Positions 19,141 through 28,475 of a stretch of 64,000 nucleotides of DNA are shown piece after piece. The translations under genes and the position numbers were made by a program. This DNA is from Bacillus ectoiniformans (GTDB lineage: Bacteria; Bacillota; Bacilli; Bacillales; Domibacillaceae). Below the pieces are notes generated by a model. It made no database searches. It was given only the letters and a program-made list of their open reading frames with translations, and was not told where the DNA came from. Position 1 is the first letter of the stretch; every line of letters begins with the position of its first letter. Location: contig NZ_JAFBES010000001.1 of the NCBI RefSeq assembly GCF_016908875.1, forward strand, positions 248,001 to 312,000, in the 5' to 3' direction.

Positions 19141-19158
19141 AAAAAACATTATTATAAA

Positions 19159-19172
19159 CTGTATTGATACAG
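19159..19172 (+). promoter_or_regulatory. Palindromic operator candidate in malic enzyme leader
   Basis: CTGTAT-TG-ATACAG is a perfect inverted repeat starting 19 bases past the -10 box, a position where a repressor would block elongation. The regulator is unknown. Confidence 0.4.
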
Positions 19173-19200
19173 AAAATATAAATATAGAGGAGAGTTAATC

Positions 19201-20457
19201 ATGAAGAATTTAAAAGAAGAAGCTTTAGAGATTCACCGCCACCACCAAGGAAAGCTGGAAACATCCGCTAAATTAAATGTGAAGAACTTAAAAGATTTAA
19301 GTCTGGTTTATTCTCCTGGCGTGGCTGAACCATGCCTTGAAATTCACGCTGAACCTGAAAAAATTTATGAATATACAATGAAAGCCAATACGGTCGCTGT
19401 TGTATCCGACGGAACAGCCGTATTGGGGTTAGGAGATATTGGCGCGGATGCTTCCTTGCCTGTTATGGAAGGGAAATCCATTTTATTTAAAAACTTCGCA
19501 GGGGTTGATGCTTTTCCAATTTGTATCAGCACAAGTGATGAAGAAGAAATAATTAAAACAGTGAAGCTGTTAACGTCTTCTTTCGGAGGAATCAACCTTG
19601 AAGATATTAAAGCACCGAACTGCTTCATTATTGAAGAAAGATTAAAGAAAGAGCTCGATATTCCTGTTTTTCATGATGATCAGCACGGAACTGCCATTGT
19701 AACACTGGCCGGTTTAATTAATGGGCTGAAATTAGTTAATAAGCAATTTACCGATCTTAAAGTTGTCATTAATGGTGCTGGGGCGGCAGGTATTGCCATT
19801 GCTAAACTATTAATTAACTTTAATGTAAAAGAAATTATTATGTGTGATTCCAAAGGAGCGATCTTTGAAGGCCGTCCTTACGGGATGAACCCGATTAAAG
19901 ATGAGGTTGCTGCCTTCACTAATCAAAGCCGCTTAGAGGGCACATTAGAAGATGCCGTGAAAGACTCCGATGTTTTTATAGGCGTATCTGTCGCTGGGGC
20001 TTTAACTCCTTCGATGATCCAATCGATGAATAGCGACCCTATCGTTTTTGCAATGGCAAACCCTAACCCTGAGATTATGCCAGAAGACGCGAAGGCAGCT
20101 GGTGTAAAAATCATTGGCACAGGCCGTTCTGATTTCCCTAATCAAGTCAATAACGTGCTTGCTTTCCCAGGGATTTTCAGAGGCGCGCTTGACACCCGTT
20201 CTAGAGATATTAATGAAGAAATGAAAGTGGCAGCAGCCTATGCCATCGCTTCTCTCGTGGCAGAATATGAATTATCAGAGGATTATATCATCCCATCTGC
20301 ATTTGACCCGCGTGTAGCTCCTGAAGTGGCGGCTGCGGTCGCAAAAGCAGCAATGGATTCCGGTGTAGCGAGAAAACATATTGATATTGACTCGCTGCGA
20401 AATAAAACCTATCAGCTCTCTGCTATTCAAGTGAAGCCTGCAGAAGTTATCATTTAA
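19201..20457 (+). CDS. NAD(P)-dependent malic enzyme (YtsJ-like)
   Basis: A 418-residue enzyme that oxidatively decarboxylates malate to pyruvate. The N-terminal malic domain includes LVYSPGVAEPC near residue 35 and the metal/substrate region APNCFIIEERLK and FHDDQHGTAIV near 140-165; the NAD(P)-binding domain begins GAGAAGIAIAKLL near 196. Its length and sequence are close to the short B. subtilis enzymes YtsJ/MleA, and from memory YtsJ, the NADPH-linked form, is nearest. Start follows AGAGGAGAGTTAATC. Its own promoter and terminator make it monocistronic. Confidence 0.92.
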   Translation: MKNLKEEALEIHRHHQGKLETSAKLNVKNLKDLSLVYSPGVAEPCLEIHAEPEKIYEYTMKANTVAVVSDGTAVLGLGDIGADASLPVMEGKSILFKNFAGVDAFPICISTSDEEEIIKTVKLLTSSFGGINLEDIKAPNCFIIEERLKKELDIPVFHDDQHGTAIVTLAGLINGLKLVNKQFTDLKVVINGAGAAGIAIAKLLINFNVKEIIMCDSKGAIFEGRPYGMNPIKDEVAAFTNQSRLEGTLEDAVKDSDVFIGVSVAGALTPSMIQSMNSDPIVFAMANPNPEIMPEDAKAAGVKIIGTGRSDFPNQVNNVLAFPGIFRGALDTRSRDINEEMKVAAAYAIASLVAEYELSEDYIIPSAFDPRVAPEVAAAVAKAAMDSGVARKHIDIDSLRNKTYQLSAIQVKPAEVII

Positions 20458-20522
20458 ATGGCCTATACTCCGGCCGATGCTTGTTAGCCGTTAGAAAAGA
20501 AAGATCTATATGCATCAGAAAC

Positions 20523-20556
20523 AGAAAGCCCTGCTGTCAAATTCAGCAGGGCTTTC
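20523..20556. terminator. Terminator between malic enzyme and NRAMP-like gene
   Basis: AAAGCCCTGCTG and CAGCAGGGCTTT form a stem between the two convergent genes. T-rich flanks exist on the plus side only moderately. Confidence 0.65.
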
Positions 20557-20565
20557 ATCATGTTT

Positions 20566-21792
20566 TTATGAAGCAAACAATGTTGGAAGTTGTGTAATTA
20601 ACGTATATCCACCCATGTAAGCCATTAAGAGAACAACAAGAACTCCAAAAATAGTCATCCACACTGGGTGGCGGTACTCACCAACAATCGACTTTTTATG
20701 AGCAGCGATCAGCATAACTCCTAGTGCAATAGGCAAAATGAGTCCGTTTAGAGATCCAGCCAAAATCAGCATTTTAACTGGCTTTCCGATCGTAGCAAAA
20801 ATAGATGTTGAAAGAATAATGAACCCAACAATAAAGGCTTTGTGATGGCGCTCAATCCAAGGGTGGAATGTACGGATAAAAGAAACAGAAGTATATGCAG
20901 CTCCTACAACAGAAGTAATGGCTGCGGCCCACATAACTACTCCGAATAATCTATATCCAATGTTACCAGCTGCGTGCTGGAAAACAGAAGCTGGCGGGTT
21001 ATCCGGATTTAATGTAAACCCTTGAGCTACAACACCAAATGCAGCTAAGAAAAGGAAAATACGCATAATGGATGCAATCCCGATCGCGGAAACAGAACTC
21101 TTCGTAACTTGAGGAATGGCATCAATCCCTTTAACTCCAGCATCAAGTAAGCGATGACCGCCTGCAAAGGTAATATATCCTCCGACCGTTCCTCCAACAA
21201 GTGTAACAATGGCCAGCATATCAATTGTATCAGGAGCAAATGTTTTGATGACTGCTTCCCCAACTGGCGGCTGAGCTTTAAATACCACAAATAATGTTAA
21301 TCCGATCATGACAAATCCTAATATTTGTGTGAACTTGTCCATCAGCACTCCTGCTTCTTTCACTAAGAAAATAGTAATGGCAATCACTGCGCTGATGACC
21401 GCACCTGTAACAGGTGATACGCCAAAAATAACGTTGGCTCCAAGACCAGCTCCGCCGACATTCCCAATGTTAAAAGCAATGCCCCCAAGTACAATCAATG
21501 CTGCCACAAAATATCCAAGCCCCGGTAAAACGAGGTTAGCGACATCTTGTGCACGCTTTTCAGAGACAATTAATATCCGCCAAATATTCGTTTGCGCTCC
21601 AATATCCAAAATAATCGAAATTAAAATAACAAAACCAAAGCTTGCTGCCAGCTGTTGAGTAAAGACCGTTGTTTGTGTTAAAAAGCCTGGTCCGATAGCT
21701 GAGGTAGCCATTAAGAAAGCTGCCCCCAGTAATAGAGTAATATCAATTTTTCCGCCCGCTGGCGGTACCGCCGGTTTTCCCTGCTGTTTCAT
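20566..21792 (-). CDS. NRAMP-related permease (YcsG-like) of the 5-oxoprolinase operon
   Basis: A 408-residue protein with about 11 membrane helices and overall NRAMP architecture, as in B. subtilis YcsG. The metal-binding DPGN motif of helix 1 in true Mn/Fe carriers is replaced by IGPGFL (near residue 33), and the helix-6 metal motif region reads AGGHR, so divalent metal transport is unlikely. It is the last gene of the operon encoding 5-oxoprolinase, so uptake of 5-oxoproline or a related amino acid derivative is my inference. Start follows GTCAGGAGGAAGATAA. Confidence 0.8.
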   Translation of the reverse strand: MKQQGKPAVPPAGGKIDITLLLGAAFLMATSAIGPGFLTQTTVFTQQLAASFGFVILISIILDIGAQTNIWRILIVSEKRAQDVANLVLPGLGYFVAALIVLGGIAFNIGNVGGAGLGANVIFGVSPVTGAVISAVIAITIFLVKEAGVLMDKFTQILGFVMIGLTLFVVFKAQPPVGEAVIKTFAPDTIDMLAIVTLVGGTVGGYITFAGGHRLLDAGVKGIDAIPQVTKSSVSAIGIASIMRIFLFLAAFGVVAQGFTLNPDNPPASVFQHAAGNIGYRLFGVVMWAAAITSVVGAAYTSVSFIRTFHPWIERHHKAFIVGFIILSTSIFATIGKPVKMLILAGSLNGLILPIALGVMLIAAHKKSIVGEYRHPVWMTIFGVLVVLLMAYMGGYTLITQLPTLFAS

Positions 21793-21810
21793 TTATCTTC
21801 CTCCTGACTT

Positions 21811-22563
21811 TTAATTTGCTTGTATAACAATGCCATTCTTCTCTAATTCATTTTTAATAAATTGAGCAAATTCCAAAGCATGAGCTCCGTCACCATGAAT
21901 ACAAATAGTATCCGCTGCGATAGAAACGTCTTCTCCTGTGACAGCACGCACCTTGCCTTCCTTCACCATGCGCACCACTTGATCCACCGCTTCTTTATTG
22001 CTCGTCAATAAAGCATGGGGGTCACGGCGACTCGTCAAATTGCCGTCTGCTTGATACGTTCGATCAGCAAATACTTCTTCAGCCACTCGAAGACCTTTTG
22101 CTTTGCCAGCTTTAATTAATTCACTTCCTGAAAGTCCAAAGAGAACGAGTTGATCATCGAAATCTTGTACGGCACTTGCAATGGCATTAGACAATTCTTT
22201 GCTTTTAGCTGCCATATTATACAAAGCGCCGTGAGGTTTTACATGTGAAATCTTCCCACCCTCTGCTTTAACGAAGGCATAAAGGGCCCCCATCTGATAC
22301 AGAACCATACTGTACACTTCATCGGCGGATACTTTCATCGGGCGGCGTCCGAACCCCGCCAAATCCGGAAGCCCGGGGTGCGCACCAATGGAAATGCCAT
22401 GTTGAACAGCAAGCTTCACTGTCTTTTTCATTACATCTGGATCCCCTGCATGAAATCCGCATGCTATATTCGCTGAAGTAATATAGGGCATGATTTCTTC
22501 ATCTTGTCCGATTACATAAGAACCAAACCCTTCTCCCATGTCGCAATTGATGTCAACCTTCAT
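21811..22563 (-). CDS. pxpA: 5-oxoprolinase subunit A (LamB/YcsF family)
   Basis: A 250-residue LamB/YcsF protein. The N-terminal [24 protein letters not shown] near residue 40 and [15 protein letters not shown] near 68 are family signatures. Together with PxpB and PxpC it forms the ATP-dependent bacterial 5-oxoprolinase that opens 5-oxoproline to glutamate. I start it at the ATG at 22563, 6-7 bases after AAAGGAGATG, rather than at 22584; it then overlaps the end of pxpC by 4 bases. Confidence 0.92.
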   Translation of the reverse strand: MKVDINCDMGEGFGSYVIGQDEEIMPYITSANIACGFHAGDPDVMKKTVKLAVQHGISIGAHPGLPDLAGFGRRPMKVSADEVYSMVLYQMGALYAFVKAEGGKISHVKPHGALYNMAAKSKELSNAIASAVQDFDDQLVLFGLSGSELIKAGKAKGLRVAEEVFADRTYQADGNLTSRRDPHALLTSNKEAVDQVVRMVKEGKVRAVTGEDVSIAADTICIHGDGAHALEFAQFIKNELEKNGIVIQAN

Positions 22564-23570
22564 TTCTTCATCTCCTTTCTCCACTTTAGCTCAATAGAAT
22601 TTCGTAAAGTTTTCAATTCATGTTCTCTGTCTCTGTAAATTCGATGAGCTTCTGCGAGACTGACTTCTTTAAAAGTTATTGTGTTTCCGGGAAGTTTTTG
22701 TGCTAGACATGAAAGGTCCGCTCCAATTACATTTGCGATTTTAGGATAGCCGCCTGTCGTTTGCCTGTCTGCCATTAAAATAATCGGCTGTCCATCCGAT
22801 GGAACTTGAACGGTACCAAAAGCTACGGCTTCGGAGATCATTTCTTTTGCTTCCTGAAGTGTCAGTTCAGAACCTTCAAGCCGGAAACCCATCCGGTCTG
22901 ATTTTGGTGTAATCTGATATGGTTTATTAAAGAATGAATCTTTTGCTGCTTGATCAAAAAATTCATACTCACTTCCTTTAATGCAGCGAATGGAATCACT
23001 GTTTAAACAGCTGTATACACCGTAAGCCACTCCCCAATTAGTCCCCATTACTTTCGGGTGTTCGGAGGAGAGACTGTCAGTTACACTTTGGACTGTTTTA
23101 TTGCTCTCGCCGATCTCTAATTCATCACCCTTGGCCAATATCCGGCCGTTAAAGCCTCCGAAACCTCCTCTTTGAAAGGTAGAACGGCTTTCAAGGACTA
23201 CAGGAACATCTATTCCGCCCGCGACCGCCATATACACTCTGCTGCCTTGCTTCATTTGCTTCACATGAATCTCACATTGAGCCGGCAAAAAGACAGGTCT
23301 CCACATAGGGATCTCTTTGCCGTCGGCCTGAATCTTTGCGTCAGCACCAGTAAAGGCCACAAAGGTATCTTCTTCAAAAACCGCACTGATGCCAGTCATA
23401 GTCATTTCGACTGTTGCTGCCCCACCATCATTTAACACAAGCCAATTGGCAATTCGATGGGACACATCATCCATCGCACCCGAAACCACTACACCGTATT
23501 GACGATAGCCTATTCTTCCACGGTCTTGAACGGTTGAATACAGACCTGGACGTGTAATTGTCATTCCCAT
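22560..23570 (-). CDS. pxpC: 5-oxoprolinase subunit C (biotin-dependent carboxylase-like, KipA)
   Basis: A 336-residue protein of the AHS2/carboxyltransferase-like family. [20 protein letters not shown] at the N-terminus and [10 protein letters not shown] near residue 218 are typical. It forms the catalytic PxpBC complex. In B. subtilis the same protein (KipA) counters KipI, but the metabolic role is now the better-supported one. Overlaps pxpB by 10 bases and pxpA by 4, so the three subunits are translationally coupled. Confidence 0.9.
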   Translation of the reverse strand: MGMTITRPGLYSTVQDRGRIGYRQYGVVVSGAMDDVSHRIANWLVLNDGGAATVEMTMTGISAVFEEDTFVAFTGADAKIQADGKEIPMWRPVFLPAQCEIHVKQMKQGSRVYMAVAGGIDVPVVLESRSTFQRGGFGGFNGRILAKGDELEIGESNKTVQSVTDSLSSEHPKVMGTNWGVAYGVYSCLNSDSIRCIKGSEYEFFDQAAKDSFFNKPYQITPKSDRMGFRLEGSELTLQEAKEMISEAVAFGTVQVPSDGQPIILMADRQTTGGYPKIANVIGADLSCLAQKLPGNTITFKEVSLAEAHRIYRDREHELKTLRNSIELKWRKEMKK

Positions 23571-24256
23571 GGAGTTTTCCCTCTTTCCTGCTCAAATAGC
23601 TTAAAGTCAATTGGAGTAAATTTAATTCGATCTCCCGCACGCAAAAGACTAGGAGGCTGATGACCCGGATTAAATAATTCCCATGGAGTTTGACCGATAA
23701 TATGCCAGCCTCCAGGAGATTCGATCGGATACACGCCTGTTTGCTGGCCGCCGATGGCGACAGAGCCTGCTGGAATTCGTAAGTCAGGAGAAGTTTTTCT
23801 TGGTGTCGCAAGCTTTGGAGATAATCCGCCGATATAAGGAAACCCTGGTGCAAATCCGATCATATACACAATATACTCTGGCTCTGTATGAAGCTTAATG
23901 ACTTCTTCAGTCGTCATCTGGTGATAATCGGCGATATATTCAAGGTCCTTTCCAAGTTCGCCCCCGTAACAAACAGGAATCTCAAGAAGACGAGGTGCTT
24001 CTTCCTCCTCATGTTCCATTTGCTGAATATCTTGTTGAATATGGTCAGTTAATTTGTCCAGATCAGTTTGCATCGGATCATAGTATAATGTCACACTTGT
24101 AAAAGCTGGCACCCATTCAAGCACGCCTGGCCATGATTCTGTTTCTAAATGACGGACAAACGTACGGACAATTTTATGCGTATCCTTATCAATTTGGCTC
24201 CCGAATTGGACGGTTACTGCTTTATCTCCTAGCGGATAAATGTTCGATTCAATCAT
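23561..24256 (-). CDS. pxpB: 5-oxoprolinase subunit B (KipI family)
   Basis: A 231-residue AHS1-family protein. YMIGFAPGFPYIGGL near residue 131 and the GSVAIGGQQTGVYPIESPGGWHIIG block near 162 are hallmarks. It joins PxpC to form the ATP-using part of 5-oxoprolinase; in B. subtilis the homologue KipI can also inhibit sporulation kinase KinA. It overlaps the regulator gene by 4 bases. Confidence 0.9.
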   Translation of the reverse strand: MIESNIYPLGDKAVTVQFGSQIDKDTHKIVRTFVRHLETESWPGVLEWVPAFTSVTLYYDPMQTDLDKLTDHIQQDIQQMEHEEEEAPRLLEIPVCYGGELGKDLEYIADYHQMTTEEVIKLHTEPEYIVYMIGFAPGFPYIGGLSPKLATPRKTSPDLRIPAGSVAIGGQQTGVYPIESPGGWHIIGQTPWELFNPGHQPPSLLRAGDRIKFTPIDFKLFEQERGKTPWE

Positions 24257-25014
24257 TCTGCACCTTCTTTCCAGCCGGACAATATCGAAATTTCCTTGGC
24301 TGCATTTTTTATTTTTTTTATCAGCACCTGCAGATGCTGCTCATCTTGGAAGCGGATTTCAGGTCCTACAAGACTTAATCCTGCGATGACTTCTCCTTTA
24401 TGATTCATGATAGGAGCAGCGATAGCAGACGAATAATCCTCAAGTTCCGAATGGCTGATTGAATATCCATGTTCACGGCTGAATTGCAAAATTTCTCTTA
24501 AGCGCGTTTTATCCGTTACCGTCCCTGACGCATACGCTTGGATATCTGCCGCATCAATGAATCGTTCTCTTTCATTCTCAGGCATAAAAGCAAGCAGTAT
24601 TCTTGGACACGCACCTCCATATAAAGGAGCTCTCCGGCCAATTTGTGTATACACTCTCACCCGCTCGCTTGTATCCACTTTTTCTATGTAGACTGCTTCA
24701 TCCCCGTCTCGAATAACTAAATTGGCTGCTTCTCCCGTTTCTTCTTTTAACTGTTTCATGACTGGGTAAGCTAATTGACGAATATCTAAACGATCGGCTA
24801 CAAGCGTTCCAAGCTGCAAAAACATCAGTCCCAGCTTGTAACCGCCTTCATTCGTTTTTTGTAAAAACCCCATCTCTTCCAGCGATTCGGCCATTCGATG
24901 AGCAGAGGTTTTTGGAAGATTTGTTTGCTTAACAATTTGTTGCAGCGTCAACTCTTCGTGCTGAAAAAATAACTTAATGATCTCCATCGACTTCAACACC
25001 GTTTTATTCGACAT
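24253..25014 (-). CDS. IclR-family regulator of the 5-oxoprolinase operon (KipR-like)
   Basis: A 253-residue IclR protein: winged helix-turn-helix at about 1-65 (LTLQQIVKQTNLPKTSAHRMAESL) and effector domain at about 75-245. The start at 25014 follows AAAGGAGGGGGAAT; the ATG at 25077 lies upstream of that site. It heads the operon kipR-pxpB-pxpC-pxpA-permease and probably represses its own promoter through the overlapping palindromes at 25032-25058, with 5-oxoproline or a derivative as inducer (inference). Confidence 0.88.
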   Translation of the reverse strand: MSNKTVLKSMEIIKLFFQHEELTLQQIVKQTNLPKTSAHRMAESLEEMGFLQKTNEGGYKLGLMFLQLGTLVADRLDIRQLAYPVMKQLKEETGEAANLVIRDGDEAVYIEKVDTSERVRVYTQIGRRAPLYGGACPRILLAFMPENERERFIDAADIQAYASGTVTDKTRLREILQFSREHGYSISHSELEDYSSAIAAPIMNHKGEVIAGLSLVGPEIRFQDEQHLQVLIKKIKNAAKEISILSGWKEGAE

Positions 25015-25031
25015 ATTCCCCCTCCTTTCTC

Positions 25032-25058
25032 GTTCCATATTTCGGAACTTAAATTCCG
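25032..25058 (-). promoter_or_regulatory. Overlapping palindromic IclR operator
   Basis: Two inverted repeats share a half site: GTTCC-ATATTTC-GGAAC (25032-25048) and CGGAA-CTTAAA-TTCCG (25043-25058). They lie between the promoter and the regulator's start codon, as expected for autorepression. Confidence 0.6.
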
Positions 25059-25079
25059 TTATTCGGTATGTATTCATCT

Positions 25080-25108
25080 ATTATAGGAAAACCTCTAGAA
25101 ATTAGCAA
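25080..25108 (-). promoter_or_regulatory. Sigma-A promoter of the 5-oxoprolinase operon
   Basis: TTGCTA (25103-25108), 17 bases, TATAAT (25080-25085) on the minus strand, directly upstream of the palindromic operator. Confidence 0.6.
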
Positions 25109-25309
25109 GCTCCAATCGAAATATTCTAAAAATTACAAATTTCACCCACTGAGAAAAACGACATAATCATACAAAAATTGTATAAAAATATTTTTTCTGA
25201 AAAATTCCTCTAAATAAAAAAAGGCTTTTATTGTTAAGTTATTGTAAATTTTATGTTAATATATTAGATAATTACTTCATAATATGATAAGAGGAAGGAG
25301 GCACTTCAA

Positions 25310-25585
25310 ATGACATTACATGAATTCTGTGGAACTACCGATTATTCTGTCACTCAATTTGCTGTGCAATTATCAAAAGAAATTCAAGATATGATGAGCA
25401 ATCGGACGATATTTTACCAAGATCAAATTGACCGGCTCATCGAGAGACGAACCTCCCTGTTTTTAAAATCACTTTCTCTCTCCCCAGCTTTAGCATCTGT
25501 GTATAAGCGTCAAATCCTACAGCATATACTCTTCAAAATTAAACCTGTCATGAAACAACGCCAATTATTCCGCATCGTTAAATAG
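25310..25585 (+). CDS. Small conserved-looking protein of unknown function
   Basis: A 91-residue basic protein, not recognised. It has a strong ribosome site (GAGGAAGGAGGCACTTCAA) and a terminator right after its stop, which supports a real monocistronic gene. The sequence is mainly alpha-helical by eye, with a basic C-terminus (KPVMKQRQLFRIVK) and no signal peptide or membrane helix. The 225-base gap before it holds the operon promoter on the other strand, AT-rich sequence and a small palindrome at 25169-25183. Confidence 0.6.
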   Translation: MTLHEFCGTTDYSVTQFAVQLSKEIQDMMSNRTIFYQDQIDRLIERRTSLFLKSLSLSPALASVYKRQILQHILFKIKPVMKQRQLFRIVK

Positions 25586-25587
25586 CA

Positions 25588-25626
25588 TAAAAAAACCGGC
25601 CCTTCTAAAATAAGGCCGGTTTTTTC
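25588..25626. terminator. Bidirectional terminator
   Basis: AAAAAACCGGCC and GGCCGGTTTTTT flank TTCTAAAATAA; A-run before and T-run after, between convergent genes. Confidence 0.85.
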
Positions 25627-25629
25627 ATG

Positions 25630-26304
25630 CTATTCTTTTTTCAATTTAGCTGCCGCCGCATTTCCAATCGATTGAAGTCCTTGGACAAGTACAATAAGAA
25701 GAGCAACGGTTACATACATGACATCAGCTTCGTATCTCAAATGACCGTACCTGTATGCAAGGTCTCCGAGCCCTCCTCCGCCTACTAATCCCGCCATTGC
25801 TGTAGCTCCAATCAAGCCGATCGTTGCGATTGTTAACCCCAAAATGATCGAACTTCTCGATTCTCTTATTAATACATGCCAGATAATCTGCCTTGTTTTC
25901 ATACCCATTGCTTCGTAGGCCTCTACCACTCCTCGATCTACTTCTAAAACGGCTGACTCCATCAAACGGGCAATATATGGCGCCGTGTATACAACGAGAG
26001 GCACAATTACTCCTTTTACCCCAATCGATGTACCCACGATGAACTTTGTAAAAGGCAAAATAAAGAACAATAAAATGATAAAAGGAATCGAGCGGATAAT
26101 ATTAATGAAGATATTTAGTGTCTGGTAGATATATTTATTATCCAATCCTTTGCCAGGTCTTGTTAAAACAAGCAAGATCCCAAGCGGAAGACCAATCAGA
26201 ATGGACAGTAAAAGTGCCATAGAGACCATCTGGAAAGTCTGAATGGTGGCAAGCCAGATATCTTCCCCCCACAGGTTAAGAAATTCGCTGATTTTTAATG
26301 CCAT
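25630..26304 (-). CDS. metP: D/L-methionine ABC transporter permease
   Basis: A 224-residue permease with five hydrophobic helices and the EAA-loop YEAMGMKTRQIIWHVLIRESRSS near residue 130, closely matching MetI/MetP permeases. With MetN and MetQ it imports methionine. It overlaps metN by 29 bases. Third gene of the S-box-controlled operon. Confidence 0.92.
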   Translation of the reverse strand: MALKISEFLNLWGEDIWLATIQTFQMVSMALLLSILIGLPLGILLVLTRPGKGLDNKYIYQTLNIFINIIRSIPFIILLFFILPFTKFIVGTSIGVKGVIVPLVVYTAPYIARLMESAVLEVDRGVVEAYEAMGMKTRQIIWHVLIRESRSSIILGLTIATIGLIGATAMAGLVGGGGLGDLAYRYGHLRYEADVMYVTVALLIVLVQGLQSIGNAAAAKLKKE

Positions 26305-27316
26305 CTCTGCTCTCTCCTTCCACTTTCACTCCCTGTTCACTCAAAAAACGTATCGCTCTTTCAACTTCTAAGGACTCACCTTTTAAATGAACGAGCAATT
26401 GCCCATATGGTTCTTGCTTTAATTGAATCATCGATCCGGACAGGATATTTGGATACACATTAAACTTCTTGCTGACAAGCGCCAAAGCCGGCTCTTCAGG
26501 CGAATAGCCAAAGAATGAGAGAAGAACCACTTGTCCGCTTGATTGGCAATTCTGTAATATCTCATCAGGAATATGATGTGAAAACACGCTGCGGATAAAC
26601 TTTTTCGTTGTTGCTTCAACAGGAGAGCTGAATATTTTACTAACCGGTCCCTGCTCAATCACTTCCCCGTTTTCCATAACCGCCACTCGATCACAAATCC
26701 GCTGAATCACGTTCATCTCATGAGTAATCAAGAGGATCGTAATGCCAAACTCTTGATTGATTGTTAAAAGTAAATCTAAAATCGCTTCCGTGGTGTCAGG
26801 ATCCAAAGCACTTGTGGCTTCATCACATAAAAGCACTTCTGGTTCGTGGGCTAAAGCACGGGCAATCGCTACCCGCTGCTTTTGACCCCCGGATAGTTCC
26901 CCGGGAAATGAATGCCGTTTATCTTCGAGCCCCACAATCGACAAGTATTGATCTACACGGTCTTTTACCTCCTGTTTATTTAATCCAGAAAGCTTTAGCG
27001 GAATAGCAACGTTATCATAAACGGTAGCCGTTTTTAATAAGTTAAACCCTTGAAAGATCATACCGATTTTTTTCCGTGCTTCCCGAAGCTTGCCTGCCGA
27101 AAGCTTTGTTAAATCTATGTCATTAACCAGAATATTTCCAGAGGAAGGACGCTCTAACAGATTAGCACAACGAATTAAAGTGCTTTTTCCAGCTCCACTA
27201 TAGCCTATGACACCAAATATTTCTCCTTTGTTCACATGGAGAGAGACATCTTTTAACGCATGGATATCTCCTTTTTTACCTTTAAACACTTTCGATACAT
27301 GTTTGAGCTGAATCAT
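26276..27316 (-). CDS. metN: Methionine ABC transporter ATPase
   Basis: A 346-residue ATPase. Walker A GYSGAGKSTLIR near residue 38, signature LSGGQKQRVAIARAL near 141, Walker B VLLCDEATSALDP. A C-terminal NIL domain (about 265-340) is present, which in MetN binds methionine and gives feedback (trans-)inhibition of transport. Middle gene of metQ-metN-metP. Confidence 0.94.
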   Translation of the reverse strand: MIQLKHVSKVFKGKKGDIHALKDVSLHVNKGEIFGVIGYSGAGKSTLIRCANLLERPSSGNILVNDIDLTKLSAGKLREARKKIGMIFQGFNLLKTATVYDNVAIPLKLSGLNKQEVKDRVDQYLSIVGLEDKRHSFPGELSGGQKQRVAIARALAHEPEVLLCDEATSALDPDTTEAILDLLLTINQEFGITILLITHEMNVIQRICDRVAVMENGEVIEQGPVSKIFSSPVEATTKKFIRSVFSHHIPDEILQNCQSSGQVVLLSFFGYSPEEPALALVSKKFNVYPNILSGSMIQLKQEPYGQLLVHLKGESLEVERAIRFLSEQGVKVEGESRDGIKNQRIS

Positions 27317-27341
27317 TTACAGCGCCTCCTCTAAAGAACGT

Positions 27342-28166
27342 TTACCAGGATGGAATGACAGAGCCTGAGAACTCTTCTTCAATAAATTGTTTGACTTCAT
27401 CCGTGTGATAGTATTTAATAAATTTCTTCGCGAATTCTGCATCCTTATCTTCTGTGCGGACAGCTACTACATTTACCCAAGGGCTTTCTTTCGGTTCAAT
27501 ATAGATTGAGTCCTTAGCCGGCGTAAAGCCATGTTCAACTGCAAAGTTCGTATTGATTGCCGCTGCATCGAGTTCATCTAACTGGCGAGGAATCTGAGAA
27601 GCTTCCAATTCAATTAATTCTAAATCTAGCTTATTCTCTTCTACATCTTTCACTGTTGCTTTCACACCTGCATCTTTTTTCAATTTAATTAAACCCGCTT
27701 GCTCGAACAATAATAAGGCACGAGCACCGTTTGTCGGATCATTTGGAAGACCGATCTTGCTGCCTTTTTTAATGTCTTCAACACTTTTCAGCTTATTAGA
27801 GTAAATCCCCATCGGAAAGTTAACTGTATCTGCAATGTTTGTTAAATCTAGATTACGGTCTGCCTTAAACTGCTCAAGATATGGATCATGCTGGAAGCTA
27901 TTAAGATCCAATTCCCCTTCGTCTAATGCGACATTCGGCATAACGTACTCATTGAACACTTTTAACTCAATGTCAAAACCATCTTTTGCTGCCACTTCTT
28001 TTACTTTTTCTACTACCTGTTCATGTGGGCCAGCAGTAACGCCCACAACAATTTTTTCTTTTTTACTATCATTAGCTTCTGCTTCTTCTTTCTTTTCTTC
28101 TCCTCCGCATGCAGATAAAAGTCCAACTGCTAAAATCAGAATGAATGACCATAAATACTTTTTCAT
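27342..28166 (-). CDS. metQ: Methionine-binding lipoprotein
   Basis: A 274-residue lipoprotein with lipobox LLSAC (Cys about 20) and the NlpA/MetQ fold: GVTAGPHEQVVEKVKEVA near 43 and NLDLTNIADTVNFPMGIYS near 109. It binds methionine at the outer face of the membrane. It is the first gene after the SAM riboswitch; in B. subtilis metQ is last, so the order differs while the content is the same. Confidence 0.93.
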   Translation of the reverse strand: MKKYLWSFILILAVGLLSACGGEEKKEEAEANDSKKEKIVVGVTAGPHEQVVEKVKEVAAKDGFDIELKVFNEYVMPNVALDEGELDLNSFQHDPYLEQFKADRNLDLTNIADTVNFPMGIYSNKLKSVEDIKKGSKIGLPNDPTNGARALLLFEQAGLIKLKKDAGVKATVKDVEENKLDLELIELEASQIPRQLDELDAAAINTNFAVEHGFTPAKDSIYIEPKESPWVNVVAVRTEDKDAEFAKKFIKYYHTDEVKQFIEEEFSGSVIPSW

Positions 28167-28282
28167 AATAAATTCTCCTCCGTAATATCAATTAATTTTA
28201 TAAGTATAGTTGGTTTTAAGTATGTAGTATTCTACATTCTTCTCCTTTCTCTTAGGTTATAGAGAGGTCTTATTGTACAAAA

Positions 28283-28455
28283 ATAAAAGCCTCTCGAAAA
28301 TTCGAGAGGCTCTTTCATATCAAAGTAAAAGAAGTTCCTCTCTTATTTTCCAAACTTTCGTTTGCAGGATTTAGCACCTTTTCTTGCTTAGCCGCAAGAA
28401 CGGTTGCCGGGTTTCACAGGGCCAGTCCCTCCACCACTCTTAATAAGAGATATGC
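28283..28455 (-). ncRNA. SAM-I (S-box) riboswitch and terminator of metQNP
   Basis: On the minus strand: CTCTTATTAAGAGTGGTGGAGGGACTGGCCC, CCCGGCAACC, AAGGTGCTAAATCCTGC and GGAAAATAAGAGAG closing P1, then the terminator GCCTCTCGAA/TTCGAGAGGC plus T run (28287-28312). All S-box core blocks are present. Confidence 0.95.
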
Positions 28456-28475
28456 GTTATTTATTTGTTAAAGCA

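Noticed and set aside
25169-25183. ATACAA-AAA-TTGTAT palindrome
   Set aside because: Short, in very AT-rich sequence and away from a clear promoter; expected by chance.
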